64,000 bases of DNA from Melampsora larici-populina 98AG31. Its lineage: Eukaryota; Basidiomycota; Pucciniomycetes; Pucciniales; Melampsoraceae. The stretch spans positions 198,534 through 262,533 of the forward strand of contig NW_006768770.1 of NCBI RefSeq assembly GCF_000204055.1. Reading direction: 5' to 3'. The notes beneath the pieces were generated by a model that ran no database searches, was not told where the DNA came from, and was given only the letters and a program-made list of their open reading frames with translations. Of this stretch, positions 1 through 10,568 are shown in pieces. How positions within the stretch are numbered: position 1 is the first letter of the stretch; the number at the start of each line of letters is the position of its first letter. The translations under genes were made by a program, and so were the position numbers.

Positions 1-752
1 CTCTACATTCCCAAGTGACTCAGATGATGTCGGCAAAGATGAAGATAGCAAAAGATAGCGTCGAAAAGCCACCCCAGTACTCCTAGGATACATACCACCA
101 CAGCTCAAGAAGGACATCAATAGGTGCGGTAGGCTTCTTCCTGGAGGCGCTCCGGTCGGCCATACTATATATACAGTGTGCGGTGCGTACGACCAGGAGA
201 TTGATCAAAGCAACCGTTCTGCATCTGGTAACCGTACACGTACCTGAGTACGCCTACAATGGTAGGCCGGCGAAGCATGACCCGGTAGCATGGTCACTGG
301 TGGGCATGATCGTGTACATCGAAGGAGCCGACCACGCAGAAACAAACTGCGGCGGGCATGTGTAGACGCCATATTTGTTCGAGTTGACAACTTGGGATCA
401 GCAACACGGTATAGCTCCGAATATTTATTCTGCTACATTCCTTGAGCGTTCAAATCGCGCGGCGGGGTAACTAACACCATAGCAAGTAGTTTATATGTGT
501 TGCTGAGCCACTGATTGATGAATTCGAAGAGGTGGGTGGGCCGCAGGCGCGCGAGAGTACATAATCGGACGTGTGACTTCATGGAGCATGATTGTAACCG
601 CCCCACCCCATCTCGCTCCTTCAACTTTTCACTTCCTGCGTAGTCATATCTCCTTTTCACTTTTGATATTCAAGCACCTACATCCTGAGCAAGGAGTGTT
701 TTCTTTGTACATTCTTTTTGTCTTTCGTGTCCCATCTTTATCGCAACGCGTT
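1..752. other. Left-edge intergenic stretch, no gene supported
   Basis: Only short overlapping frames without splice or family support are present. The stretch before the GH131-like gene carries pyrimidine-rich runs around 600-740 that suit a fungal 5' leader, but I cannot place a promoter or transcription start. Confidence 0.4.
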
Positions 753-2252
753 ATGCCTTCCATCACTTCTTTGGTAGTACACCTCGGGCTGGTCCTGATT
801 TGTCTTCGAGAGTCAGTAGCACAAAACAAGACTCTCTTCGATTTTGCTCTTACTCCACAGATGAAGATTGCAGATTCCGATAACCCTGCGTCCGACTTGG
901 GGAAATTAATCAAGTTTGTGGCAAAGGGCCAGCACAAAAACAATTCGGACTATCTGTCTCTTCACCAGTCCGGAAATCTGACGGAGATGGGATTATCTAT
1001 CAATAACGACTCGATCTTTACCCCAGGGGACAACCCTGCAAACGCACAATACGGCTTCAGGTCAGTCATCATCTGTGTTCGAGTTCTGTCCAATTCGTGC
1101 TGATTGCAGTCGAGCCTTTTTCACCTTATTAATGATAGGCGAACGGATGTCCTCCCCGCGATCGACGTGAATACCACTCTAGTGGGTACGACGGTATTTC
1201 ACCAGGTGATTTAAATTTTGGCTTTACTCGAGGCTCAATTTATTTAAAGCGCTTATGTTGATGACCAATACCTTCTGTAGAGCTTTCGTCTCAACAAAAA
1301 GTTGCCTCTAAATCTAAATCACGGTTATCTTCTGGGAAGTATCGAGATACCTGTGAGTTTTCCTTTGTCTCTCAAAGTATACGTTTGATGATATTCACCG
1401 GGGCTTCTCGAACCGATCGATATGTCTTTTGTAATCAGAGTGGTAAGCATCTTTTGCTTCTTATCAATATCTATAGATAGATCCTAATCTACTTACATTC
1501 ACAGGCGATCACGTCTTCGATATCTTCACGGGATCGGATTTCAACTCCGACGATAAGGCGCCACTTCCTACCAACAACAGCGCCACAATTCGAGTGCGAG
1601 ACTTGACAACCAAGACTTTGTATTCTGCCCCCTTGAAAAATGGTACACTTTACAACTTTGCAGTTGCTGTAGACTGGAAAGGAAAGTAAGGCACCTTCCT
1701 CACTTTATGTGGCCATCAACAGAGTATTAGCTGACTTGCCTTGATAGCATGTTGACGGTGTATGCTTCAGAAGGAAATGATGATCTGAAGATGGTTGCTG
1801 GTCCAGTGATGAACGACCCGAAAGTCGTTGCAGCAGACAACGTTTTGAAAGGGGAATGGCATTTTCAATTGATCAAATTGTGCGTTTAGTTCTTCCTCAT
1901 TCTTCTAAAGAGATATGCATCACAGCACTGATATTTTTGATTTGTTCATTTCAACTTAATCAGCCCTCTTCCGGACCCAGCGGTCGATGTTTCGAAGCGG
2001 GGAGATGTTCCTCATGTTGGCTTGCAAGTGAGTAGCATCTCATTCAATGTGCTCGCGGTTAATCAAAAATTTAATGAATCTTTGACTGTTACTCAGGAGG
2101 GAACTACTGAGGGAGCTTTCTACTCGAGAGTCTTCGTTGAAGACGGCGCAGGAGGAGTGATCACTACGTCCGTAACTGGGCATGGCCACTTCGGACGTAA
2201 GAAACACGGGAGTAAATGTAAACCTCCGGTAGTACCACAAAGACGAAGGTAG
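753..2252 (+). CDS. Secreted GH131-like glycoside hydrolase, eight exons, one junction unresolved
   Basis: Likely secreted beta-glucan-active enzyme of the GH131 type (family known for exo-beta-1,3/1,6- and endo-beta-1,4-glucanase activity). Exons: 753-1060, 1139-1205, 1281-1352, 1378-1442, 1505-1685, 1748-1879, 1964-2027, 2097-2252. The start at 753 gives a classic signal peptide (hydrophobic core about residues 5-20, ending SVAQ). GH131-like blocks in order are a YGFRRTDVLPA segment, a RLNKKLPLNLNH segment, a basic and aromatic TLYNFAVAVDWKGN segment, and a C-terminal EGTTEGAFYSRVFVEDG segment before a short basic tail. All junctions keep phase except exon 3 to exon 4: exon 3 ends in phase 0, but exon 4 must be read from phase 2 to give TGASRTDRYVFCNQSG. 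Either an odd splice, a sequence error or a real frameshift is present. About 347 residues if intact. Confidence 0.72.
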
Positions 2253-4007
2253 ATTGTACATCTTTAGGCACAGTAAAACCTCAACATATCGCTAGATCTA
2301 TCTTCAATTTTTCATTTCATAAATTTCTGGGTGGCACTTGTTTGAGATCCAAAATAAACACGACAAGTCAAAAATGTATACCTCCTACCCATTGGCACCT
2401 CTTGCACAGGTTTGATTCTTTCTGTAATTGGACATACGTATGATCTATCTTCCCACTTTGAAACTTTGCTGCGACAGAAGTATCTTTATCCAATATTATA
2501 TCTATGTCGTATCTATGAATGCAACGTGACTTTACCAGCGCCATTGCTACAGCCATTTGACCAAGTTCTTCCCCTTGCAAATGATGTTTCTATTCATCTG
2601 AACGCGACAACGCATAGTATAGTACATGCCCCATCTGGATGTGCCTAAGTTAATGAAGCTTTGAAAACAGTACGTGATTTTGATCCTCACGACACAAAAT
2701 GGCTCGTCCGACAATGATGAGAATGCACCTGACAAAGAGATGTTAGTCACCTCAATATGCTGTTATCTATATTTCAAACTTATGCAGCCACTCCTCATAG
2801 CCTTAGGAACATGGACATCCTTCCTAAATAAGTGACCAGGTTGAGACATTTTCCCCTTTCCCTGTCTTGCACATACATATGTGACAATATACATATTCAA
2901 TCAGAATACATACACCACTGCGTACATTATCTTGTGAAGCCTTTGACATGGTAAAGGAATGGATTGATGGGAAAATTTGAGCGTGACGACGTTTAGAAAA
3001 GAAGAAGACCTTCTACTTGGTCCGTTCAGATCTTTTCAGGTTTGCAATTCCTCATTTCTTGTTATAGATGATCATCACTTTTTTGATGATTCTGAGAGTA
3101 TGTGGATTTTCTAATCAACTATGCAGCCAAATTGTAGTGTTCTAGCTTGGCTGGAACATCTATAAGTTATGCTTCCCCATCCGCCAAACCTCCCTTTGAC
3201 ATTGGGGTACCAAGGCTGCAACAAATCCATGAGCTCTAGGGAGTGTTGGCGATTTTTTCAAATTCTTCATTCTTTGAGATAACCAGTTATCTAGCTGGTG
3301 CGAGTATGGCAAAGATCTACCAGTGTACAAGCTCATCTGGTTAACAAGATCACCTATAAAGAACGTTGCTTCTGTGCAGGATGTGGGGAATACCATTCAT
3401 TCACCGCACATGAGTAGGTGTAGCTGAACCGGTGGTGAGACTATTTGGCGGAACGATTGTCATTTGTCCGACGCGCTCGTTGACTGTGACGCACCTGAAT
3501 TGAAACCCAATGTATGTAGTTGAGCCGTGAGGGCTCACCTTGACCAGGTTCAAGGAAAGCTTTTCAGTCTGCTTTTGATCAGGGGTAGGATAACGGATCA
3601 AGGGTCCTGAGTCACTCCTGCTTGGGGCTGTATTGTAATATGCTAGCAAAGTGTACAGGATTGTCATTTTGGCTACAAATGAAGTTAAGTTTGACAAATA
3701 GGGTTTGTTCAAACTTCCAACCATTTTGGGAATTCAGGCTGAGCTCATCTTTCCTTCGCCAGGAAATGACTATGACAAATCCAGCGATCGAGATCTGTAA
3801 AAACATCCCATTGAGAACTATTGAGACTCATTTTGAGACCGCTTGTTTTCAAACGGTTCTGGTCTCAAACATCTGAAAACTTTTGAACCACTCCAAACAT
3901 TCAACTTCAGCTTTCTTTTACGAAGCTACAAATCGATACCTATCATCGCACTGCTTGAAATCTGTTCCGACTCACATATAAGGATATCTGAACAGGTTCC
4001 TCAAACC
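2253..4007. other. Intergenic, with a possible small minus-strand coding fragment at 3401-3667
   Basis: Most of this stretch shows nothing I can support. On the minus strand an ATG at 3667 opens a frame to 3401 (about 88 residues, MTILYTLLAYY at the start), and another frame lies at 3160-3396. I could not join them with an in-phase intron, so this may be chance, a decayed gene or an unresolved small gene. The last few hundred bases form the upstream region of the aldehyde dehydrogenase gene. Confidence 0.25.
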
Positions 4008-6635
4008 ATGAGCTCAACTCTCAGCCTCAGCGAGACCGTGTCCGGTAACGGTCACTCAGTCAAAATCTCCACTGGCTTGTTCATCAATAATCAATATGTG
4101 ATCGGAAACGGAGAGCCGATTGTTTCTATCAATCCATCGGATCAATCGATTTTGGCCGCAGTACATTCTGTTAGTCCTCAATGCTTGAAGTTTTGACTTC
4201 AAACGTTCAATGCTTTTCATCACGTAAAATATCGATTTTAAAAAAACAGGCATCCGAGCAAGATATTGATTTGGCTGTCAAGGCTGCCAAGTTAGCCTCT
4301 GAGACCACATGGGGTACAAATGCACCAGGCGCTGATCGAGCTAGACTGATGAACAAATTAGCAGACGTGAGCCTACTCCAAGATACACATCTACAGAACC
4401 CATGATCATCATGATCGATCTTCCTTCTCTTATCGCACTTAATAATACTTATAACGATATCTTTTTAACAACCTTTCCCAGTTAATGGAAGCCAGACTGG
4501 ACGATCTTGCATTTCTAGAAACCGTTGATTCTGGTAAAGGTATCACTTGGGCGCAAGGAGATATCACAGATAGTATTGGAACTTTTAGATATTATGCTGC
4601 ACAAGCCTTTTCTGCTACAGATGGAAAGGTTTTGGAAGGAAATGATCAAACTGGGATTTCTTTCACTCGACAAGAACCCATACCTGTAGTTGGACAAATC
4701 GTACCTTGGGTCAGTTTTCCTCAATTCCTATATCGTTTCGAATCTCAAATCGCTCTATATCGGCAAGTCTTGAAGGAAATACCTATATTTCCTTTTGTCA
4801 TATTTTGAACCCAACTGCGAGCAATATGGGCGGTCTTTATATTCTGATTTTTATGTATTTTTTTGGATCGCTGATTCCGACGATTCCTTCTTGCTTGATT
4901 TTCTACGTAACAGAATTACCCAATCATGGTAAGCCTTATCACATAAATTGTCATCACTTCACCCAATTTGAATTCCACGATTGAAACACATCAGAATGTG
5001 GGGATCAATTCGTCAAAAACACTAATTTAATCATCTCAATTTTCATCAGATGATGGCATGGAAAGTAGCACCAGCACTGGCAGCAGGATGTGCAATCGTT
5101 TTCAAACCTGCCGAACAAACTCCACTTTCCACTTTATTATTTTGTGACTTAATCAAAGAAGCAGGTTATCCAGCAGGTGCATTTAATTGCGTTAACTCTT
5201 ATGGTCCTATTGGTGGTCGTGCTATATCTCGTCATCCTGGGATTGATAAAGTAGCTTTCACTGGAAGTACGGCTGTTGGAAAACAAATTGCTGTTGAAGC
5301 TGCACAGAGTAAGTGGGTTTAATTTAGACTTGACATTTTTTGCACCAACCCGGTACACAGCTATGGTTTTTCAACTGAGCTTAAAAATTTGCTTGATATT
5401 TCTTTAGTTTGGAATTGGGTGGTAAGAGCCCCAATATTGGTATGTTGGTTTATCATCCATTTTGTTTTGATAGTCATTACGCCATTTGCTTCACATTTTT
5501 TCGAGCAAGGTTCTGATTAGCTCCCTACCGTGCAAACTTTGAATTGTAGTCCTAGAATCAGCAGATCTCGAACAAGCCGCAGCTTGGTGTTGTTTAGGAG
5601 TTTTCGAGAATATGGTAAGTGATACCATCACCATCAACATCTATTCCAATTTCCCACTCAACTAACGCAACAGTTGATCCATCTGAATGATTGGATAGGG
5701 ACAATCATGTACATGCTCATCAAGAATTTTAGTACAATCGTCAATCTATGATGAATTTATGAAACATTTTCTAAAAAAAGCAAGTTCTCATCTAGTTGGT
5801 GATCCATTCAATCCAGATGTATATTCTGGACCACAAATCTCCGTCCAGCATTTACAAAGAATTATGAATTATGTCAAAAGTGGGGTTGAAGAAGGTGCAA
5901 AGATTGCTTTGGGAGGTAACACTCTTTCCAAAGTCCAAAGATTTGGTACTAAGGATTCGGATCCGAATGGATGGATTGAAGGTGGAAATTTTATGGAACC
6001 TACCATTTTTGTGGATGCTGAACCATGGATGAAGATTGTGAAAGAAGAAATAGTAAGTCCTTTCTACATTAGCTCTTCATTTTGCGTCTTATTCCAAATT
6101 TCAACGTAATCATAATTGTTATTATTCTTGAAAGTTTGGACCGGTAGCAGTGGTGATGAAATTTGACACAGTAGAAGAAGCTATCAAGATGGCAAATGAG
6201 ACGGAATATGGCCTAGCAGCAGGACTTCATACCGAAAAACAAGATCAAGTAATTCGAATTGGTTCAAAATTAAAAGCTGGAACTGTATGGTAAGTCTTTC
6301 ACTGAAATATCCTCTATGATAAACTTTTAAGTCTTACATCTTTTGCGTGCTTGTTTCAAAAAAAGGATCAATTCATATGCATTCTGTCCTCCTAATGTGC
6401 CATTCGGTGGGTATAAGTCTAGTGGTTGGGGACGCGAATTAGGCCAAAAAGGTATCGAAGAATATACAATCACCAAGGTAAGCAGAACAGACTCTTTTTC
6501 TAAAACTATATGCAAACATTCCTTGGGTTCTGATAATACCCTCGATTTACAATCGACGGTTTTTAGAGCTATCAATGGAATTATAGCCAAAGATTCAGTT
6601 GGCCTTTCAAGTTAGAAGGAATCACCAAGTTATAA
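4008..6635 (+). CDS. Aldehyde dehydrogenase, NAD(P)-dependent, 11 exons
   Basis: Oxidises aldehydes to carboxylic acids; cytosolic by default, since no targeting peptide is seen. Exons: 4008-4169, 4250-4366, 4482-4709, 4914-4928, 5050-5312, 5408-5439, 5550-5614, 5699-6052, 6135-6289, 6366-6477, 6567-6635 (523 residues, all in phase). Family marks: GQIVPW joined to NYPIM (the oxyanion asparagine) by a 15-nt exon, [10 protein letters not shown], the glycine-rich FTGSTAVGK coenzyme loop, [10 protein letters not shown] with the general-base glutamate, GQSCTCSSR with the nucleophilic cysteine, EEIFGPVAVV, and [15 protein letters not shown] near the C-terminus. The ATG at 4008 follows a pyrimidine-rich leader. 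At the exon 5/6 junction the usual SN-LKKV-SLELGG block is about five residues short, so a second tiny exon may be hidden there. The last exon (QWNY and WPF motifs) is chosen by acceptor and phase and is less certain. Confidence 0.93.
4914..4928 (+). other. 15-nt microexon of the aldehyde dehydrogenase gene
   Basis: This exon encodes N-Y-P-I-M between a CAG acceptor and a GTAAG donor. It completes the conserved P-W-N of aldehyde dehydrogenases; without it the oxyanion-hole asparagine is lost. It is far too short for automatic gene callers. Confidence 0.88.
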
Positions 6636-7034
6636 TCGTTGCAAGAATTTGGTCACCATGAGAATTCCCTATAGATATTGACCAATTACGAGTTTTCTAG
6701 TTAAATTGTTCATAGCTATGTAGTGGGAATGGTGCTTGAATATCTTTCGTACCTGTCATATTTCCTCAAACCCAGAATGAAAATAACATGAATTTTGTAA
6801 CACCAATAATCAAAACATATCCAGGAATGCCGAAACCTCAGCGCCGAGCTTGTAATCAAAGCTACAGAGAAAGGTTGTCTTTACAAAGGGCATCACAACT
6901 GAATGTAAGAGGTCGCTTCTAATCTCATTCACCAGACTTCCTAAAGACACATCCATATCATCAACTACCAAAGGACGCCTGATTTCCTTGTGTCAGGACT
7001 CAGTATCCAAATCTTCCATTGATACCCCAATTGA
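6636..7034. other. Intergenic stretch, no gene seen
   Basis: 3' flank of the aldehyde dehydrogenase gene. I see no coding signal, repeat arms or RNA gene here. Confidence 0.4.
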
Positions 7035-7200
7035 GTCCTTGACTAGCCAATCGCCTCCCCTGATCAGTTTTGCGGAGCAGCTCAAGATCAGGGGTCTGGC
7101 TGACATTCATAATGAGACGAGCTTGCGACTGCCTGTACCGCGTCATGTACAATATAGCCAGGAACCTCGTCAAAAGAGACCACCATAACTTCAGAAGTGG
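7035..7200 (-). pseudogene. Stray copy of part of the coiled-coil gene (exon 3 end)
   Basis: This stretch matches 16405-16563 in the same orientation, with scattered substitutions and small indels. On the minus strand it reads ...MNVSQTPDLELLRKTDQG, against MDVSQTPALEFLHKTDEG in the intact gene, followed by GRRLASQG in both. Neither the rest of exon 3 nor the flanking introns are recognisable around it, so it is a fragment and not a functional gene. It lies just upstream of secreted-family copy 1, which suggests patchwork duplication. Confidence 0.8.
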
Positions 7201-7397
7201 GTGGCGAAGCAAAGATGACAAGTTGTTGAATCCTGCGCAATTCAGCTTCAGATACGGCTAAAACTGTGGCCCACCCTGACGGCCGCGGACGAGTCTATCA
7301 GCTACACCCGACGTACATTGAGTCAGGTGCAGATTGAAAAAAATATGATGCCTTTGAATAATTCCTGGTGTCTTGACGCAAGTACATGTGATATCTT

Positions 7398-7600
7398 CAC
7401 GGGGGTCCGCAGTAGGCAAGGATTGAGGAGATTGTACCATAGCTCTTCGAGTGCACGGCATGCGGGCTTGCAATGTACTGGGGATACTGGGCTTGACATT
7501 CGAATCTCTCGTTCGCGCAGTATGGTTAACACAGCTTTTACATCCTTTGACTGCTGTAAGAGATGCTCGAGGCCATACACCAGCTGTGGCGAGACAGGTA
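7398..7600. repeat. Upstream repeat shared by secreted-family copies 1 and 2
   Basis: Matches 20243-20420 in the same orientation: both hold a GTCCGCAGTA/GCCCGCAGTA word, a GTACCATAG word, a TTTTACATC word and GTAAGAGATGCT in the same order. The duplicated unit therefore includes 5' flanking DNA, not only the coding part. Confidence 0.65.
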
Positions 7601-7711
7601 ACAAGTCTTTCAATTACGCCAGGTATTGATCTACCCTTCTGGTGTCGAGTAAATAAGATATATGATAAGCGTCCTCATACCCACCAGGAGCACGCATTTC
7701 ATTTTTCTACT

Positions 7712-8326
7712 ATGATCGCGGGCCATTACATTCACTTACTCTATCTGGCCTTCAAGGTTTACTATGCAGTTGCAAGTCCTTTCTTTCGCACTACCTCTTT
7801 GAAACCTTCATTGAGTGTTGCCCATGATAAAGAACTTGATTTGAACTTCAAAAAGAATAATCAAGAACTCTTAAAAGATATTCATAACTTCATAACAAAA
7901 AATCATTCTACTCAACTTGAACATATATTTGAACGTATGTTTGAAAGCCTTCGTGATTCAGGAGAAGCCAAGGGCCAGGACATTGAAGAGGCAATCAATT
8001 ATATTAAAAACAGAGTGCATTATACAGGAGAAGATCTTGAATTAATACAAAGGGAAAAAATTTGGATTTCTGAACAAAATAACAAAATTATCAGTCTCCT
8101 AGAGCGCATTGCCAATCATGTCCCTGGTGCTAAAGAATACCTCAAGGGTGAGGTGGAGTATATAAGTAAGTTTCTATCACACTTTTGGTCTCTCGTGCAA
8201 GCTCCACAATTTCAATCTTGAGAAAACTAAGCAATCACTCATTATTTTTGTACTTTGTGTCTCTTCAAAGCTGAATTAAAGCAATTCAGGCTCAAGCCCT
8301 CCACAAGCTCAACATCCAGCAAATAA
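7712..8326 (+). CDS. Secreted-family copy 1, internally shortened (169 residues)
   Basis: Candidate secreted protein of unknown function. Exons 7712-8165 and 8271-8326, joined in phase at a GTAAGT donor. The N-terminus (MIAGHYIHLLYLAFKVYYAVASP) is a signal peptide closely like that of copy 2. Straight after it the protein continues with the C-terminal domain of the family (LLKDIHNF, KGQDIEEA, RIANHVPGAKEYLKG), so the middle some 300 residues present in copies 2 and 3 are missing. The short last exon (TELKQFRLK...) corresponds to DELNQFEIK in copy 2. It may be a working shortened paralogue or a remnant whose frame happens to stay open. Confidence 0.68.
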
Positions 8327-10231
8327 GATGACAACACTTAAGAAATGGCTTTGAGCAGCTGTATGTTAGGTTACACCCACCTTACAATTGCATAGGTGAA
8401 AAGTACATATCCATCAATCTATGTCATCTATAGATATTTTCCTATCATTTATGCTTTTCTATCTTATTTCTCCTCATACCTCTTGTTCTGTTGGTGCTGC
8501 TTTTCTGATTGCCAGGCGTAGTTTTTTCAGGATTCTGACGGGCTTGTTCAGCTGGATATGAATTTCATTATTCTGTCTCATGTGGTCTCTTTTGCTTTGA
8601 CGGTGTTTGTTTCTAAATTTGCTGCCAGGGGGCCTTCTATGAATGTCTAAGAGTATCGATACATGATATCTAGTAGTATGCACTACAGCACAATAAGCAC
8701 AAAGTCCAACAACTAACATCTAAAAGAAATAACTCTGACCTATAGGTTGGTACAGAGTAGTGAGTTAGATAGCTTGTCAGTTTGTAAGTTATTGACTGAT
8801 AGATAACTGATCTATGGTGAACAACTAGTTAATCAACATACAAGGAAATAGAAAACATATCAAAACAGAAACAATCAATATTAATCATAAGTGTATAAAA
8901 TAATGAAAATGAACTTCCTTCTCTTCCCAAAGATGGGGAAAGAGAAGTGAACTGAGATTTGGTAAGACTTATATAATGAATGATAATTTCAAATTCATTA
9001 TTGTATTTATCCAACTCTTATTTCTGTTTCTCTTAAATATTTTCTTTTGATTTCTACTCTACTCACTCCTTGTAAATCAAACACTTCAACACCTTCTGAT
9101 AGGCTTGTTGAGCTAGATATATATTTCTCTATCCTGTCTATTTTTTTGTGATCCCTTTCACACTTATTATGTTTATTTCTTCTTTTCCCACTATGAAATC
9201 TACCCTTCTCATGGACTTGTTGAGCTATTCTTATCATTTTTAACAAGAATTATGGTCACACATAGATACTTATCCTGGCCCTACCATCCTCATTAAGATC
9301 CAGCATTGTTGTTCCTTGTGAGGAAAATCACAAATTTTTCATTCTCAAACATCTCTTACAAGCAGCAAAGTGCAAATTGTAGTGATGTCCAGGTATCCTC
9401 AAATGCACATGTGCCACCTGAAATAAGCAAGATTTCAAGAGACACACAAAGAAACTCTCAAGGTGTGGGGGCCTTAGATAATCAAGATCTTAAGCCACCA
9501 AATCAAAGCCAGCCTAAGATTTGACAAGACCAACATTAACAAAGCTTTTGGAAAGCTTCACTAACCTATTGTGTAATAGTAATTGGCAAAAATGTAGAGC
9601 TACACAGAACTCAATGTTGAAGATATCTAATATATAAAAACGTAGAACAGACTTGCATGAGTTTGGTCTGTTGGTGAGATGGTCCGCTTGGAACTACTTT
9701 TTTTCCTGATTTTGTAATTTTTGCATTTTGTGGTTCACTTTTTTCCTTTTGGTTTCTCTACTGTTACCCTTTTTGCCATGTACATTTTGTTCTTTACATC
9801 AAGTTCTGTATTTGCCTTTTGCAATTGTACTGACTTGTTTTTTAACCTGACCAAATTTTTGTCCTTGAGTTTGACTTCTTTTTTGCTTTTGATGCTGATT
9901 GGGTTTTCACACACTCTGATTGTCTTTCATCCCTCCTCCATTTATACAATTGGCCTACTTTGATGACCGGCATCAAATAAATGCTACATATGTTGCTTTT
10001 CCGGTGAAACTTTTCATTTACCAACACTGCTTTGTTTGAACCATATCTTACTTCCGTCTTTGTTTCTTTTGTTATTTCACCATCATTATTGCTTTTCAGT
10101 GTGGGTCACTTTTGCTCAACAATTCCTATAAGTTACCTCCCTTTCTCCTGCAATTCAATTATTATTACTCAAACTCCCACATAATCCTACAGGGTCTCTC
10201 CTTTTCCGCTCCCCTGCAAATCATATTTGAA
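8327..10231. other. AT-rich intergenic DNA with a diverged repeat pair
   Basis: No gene is supported. Stretches at about 8480-8660 and 9060-9230 resemble each other (shared GGCTTGTTNAGCTNGATAT word followed by similar CTGTCT and GTTTATTTCT words), so they are probably remains of an old repeat. The rest is low-complexity AT-rich sequence. Confidence 0.4.
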
Positions 10232-10239
10232 CTTCTACT

Positions 10240-10560
10240 AAGGGTGCAACTATACTATACCGGTATAGGTATAGTTGGGTATAGTATTGTTTACACCATA
10301 CTATACTATACTGGGTATAGTATAGTTGAACTATACTTTACCCAACTATACTCAGTATAGTATCCTTTCACCAACTATACCTGGAAAAGTGTTATATATG
10401 TTTTCCATCAACTTATCCAACTATACTGCACAGTATAGTTCGGTATATCTGAGTATAGTTCATCTATACTATACCGAGTATAGTTCAAGTGCAGTATAGT
10501 TTGACTATACTATACCAAGTATAGTCAAGTATAGTATAGTATAGTATAGTTGCAGCCTTG
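10240..10560. mobile_element. Foldback MITE of TATACTATA words, hAT-like ends, 8-bp target duplication
   Basis: 321-bp element. Its ends are inverted: AAGGGTGCAACTATACTATA on the left; the right end reads as the reverse complement, with one mismatch (AAGGCTGCAACTATACTATA). It is flanked by identical CTTCTACT words at 10232-10239 and 10561-10568. The inside is almost wholly made of GTATAGTATA / TATACTATAC words in both orientations. An 8-bp duplication and YARNG-like ends fit a non-autonomous hAT element; no coding capacity is seen. Confidence 0.85.
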
Positions 10561-10568
10561 CTTCTACT

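Noticed and set aside
9660..9710. tRNA-like GGTGAGATGGTCCGCTTGGAAC stretch, only in part
   Set aside because: No acceptor stem or T-arm pairs around it; composition alone is not enough for an RNA gene call.
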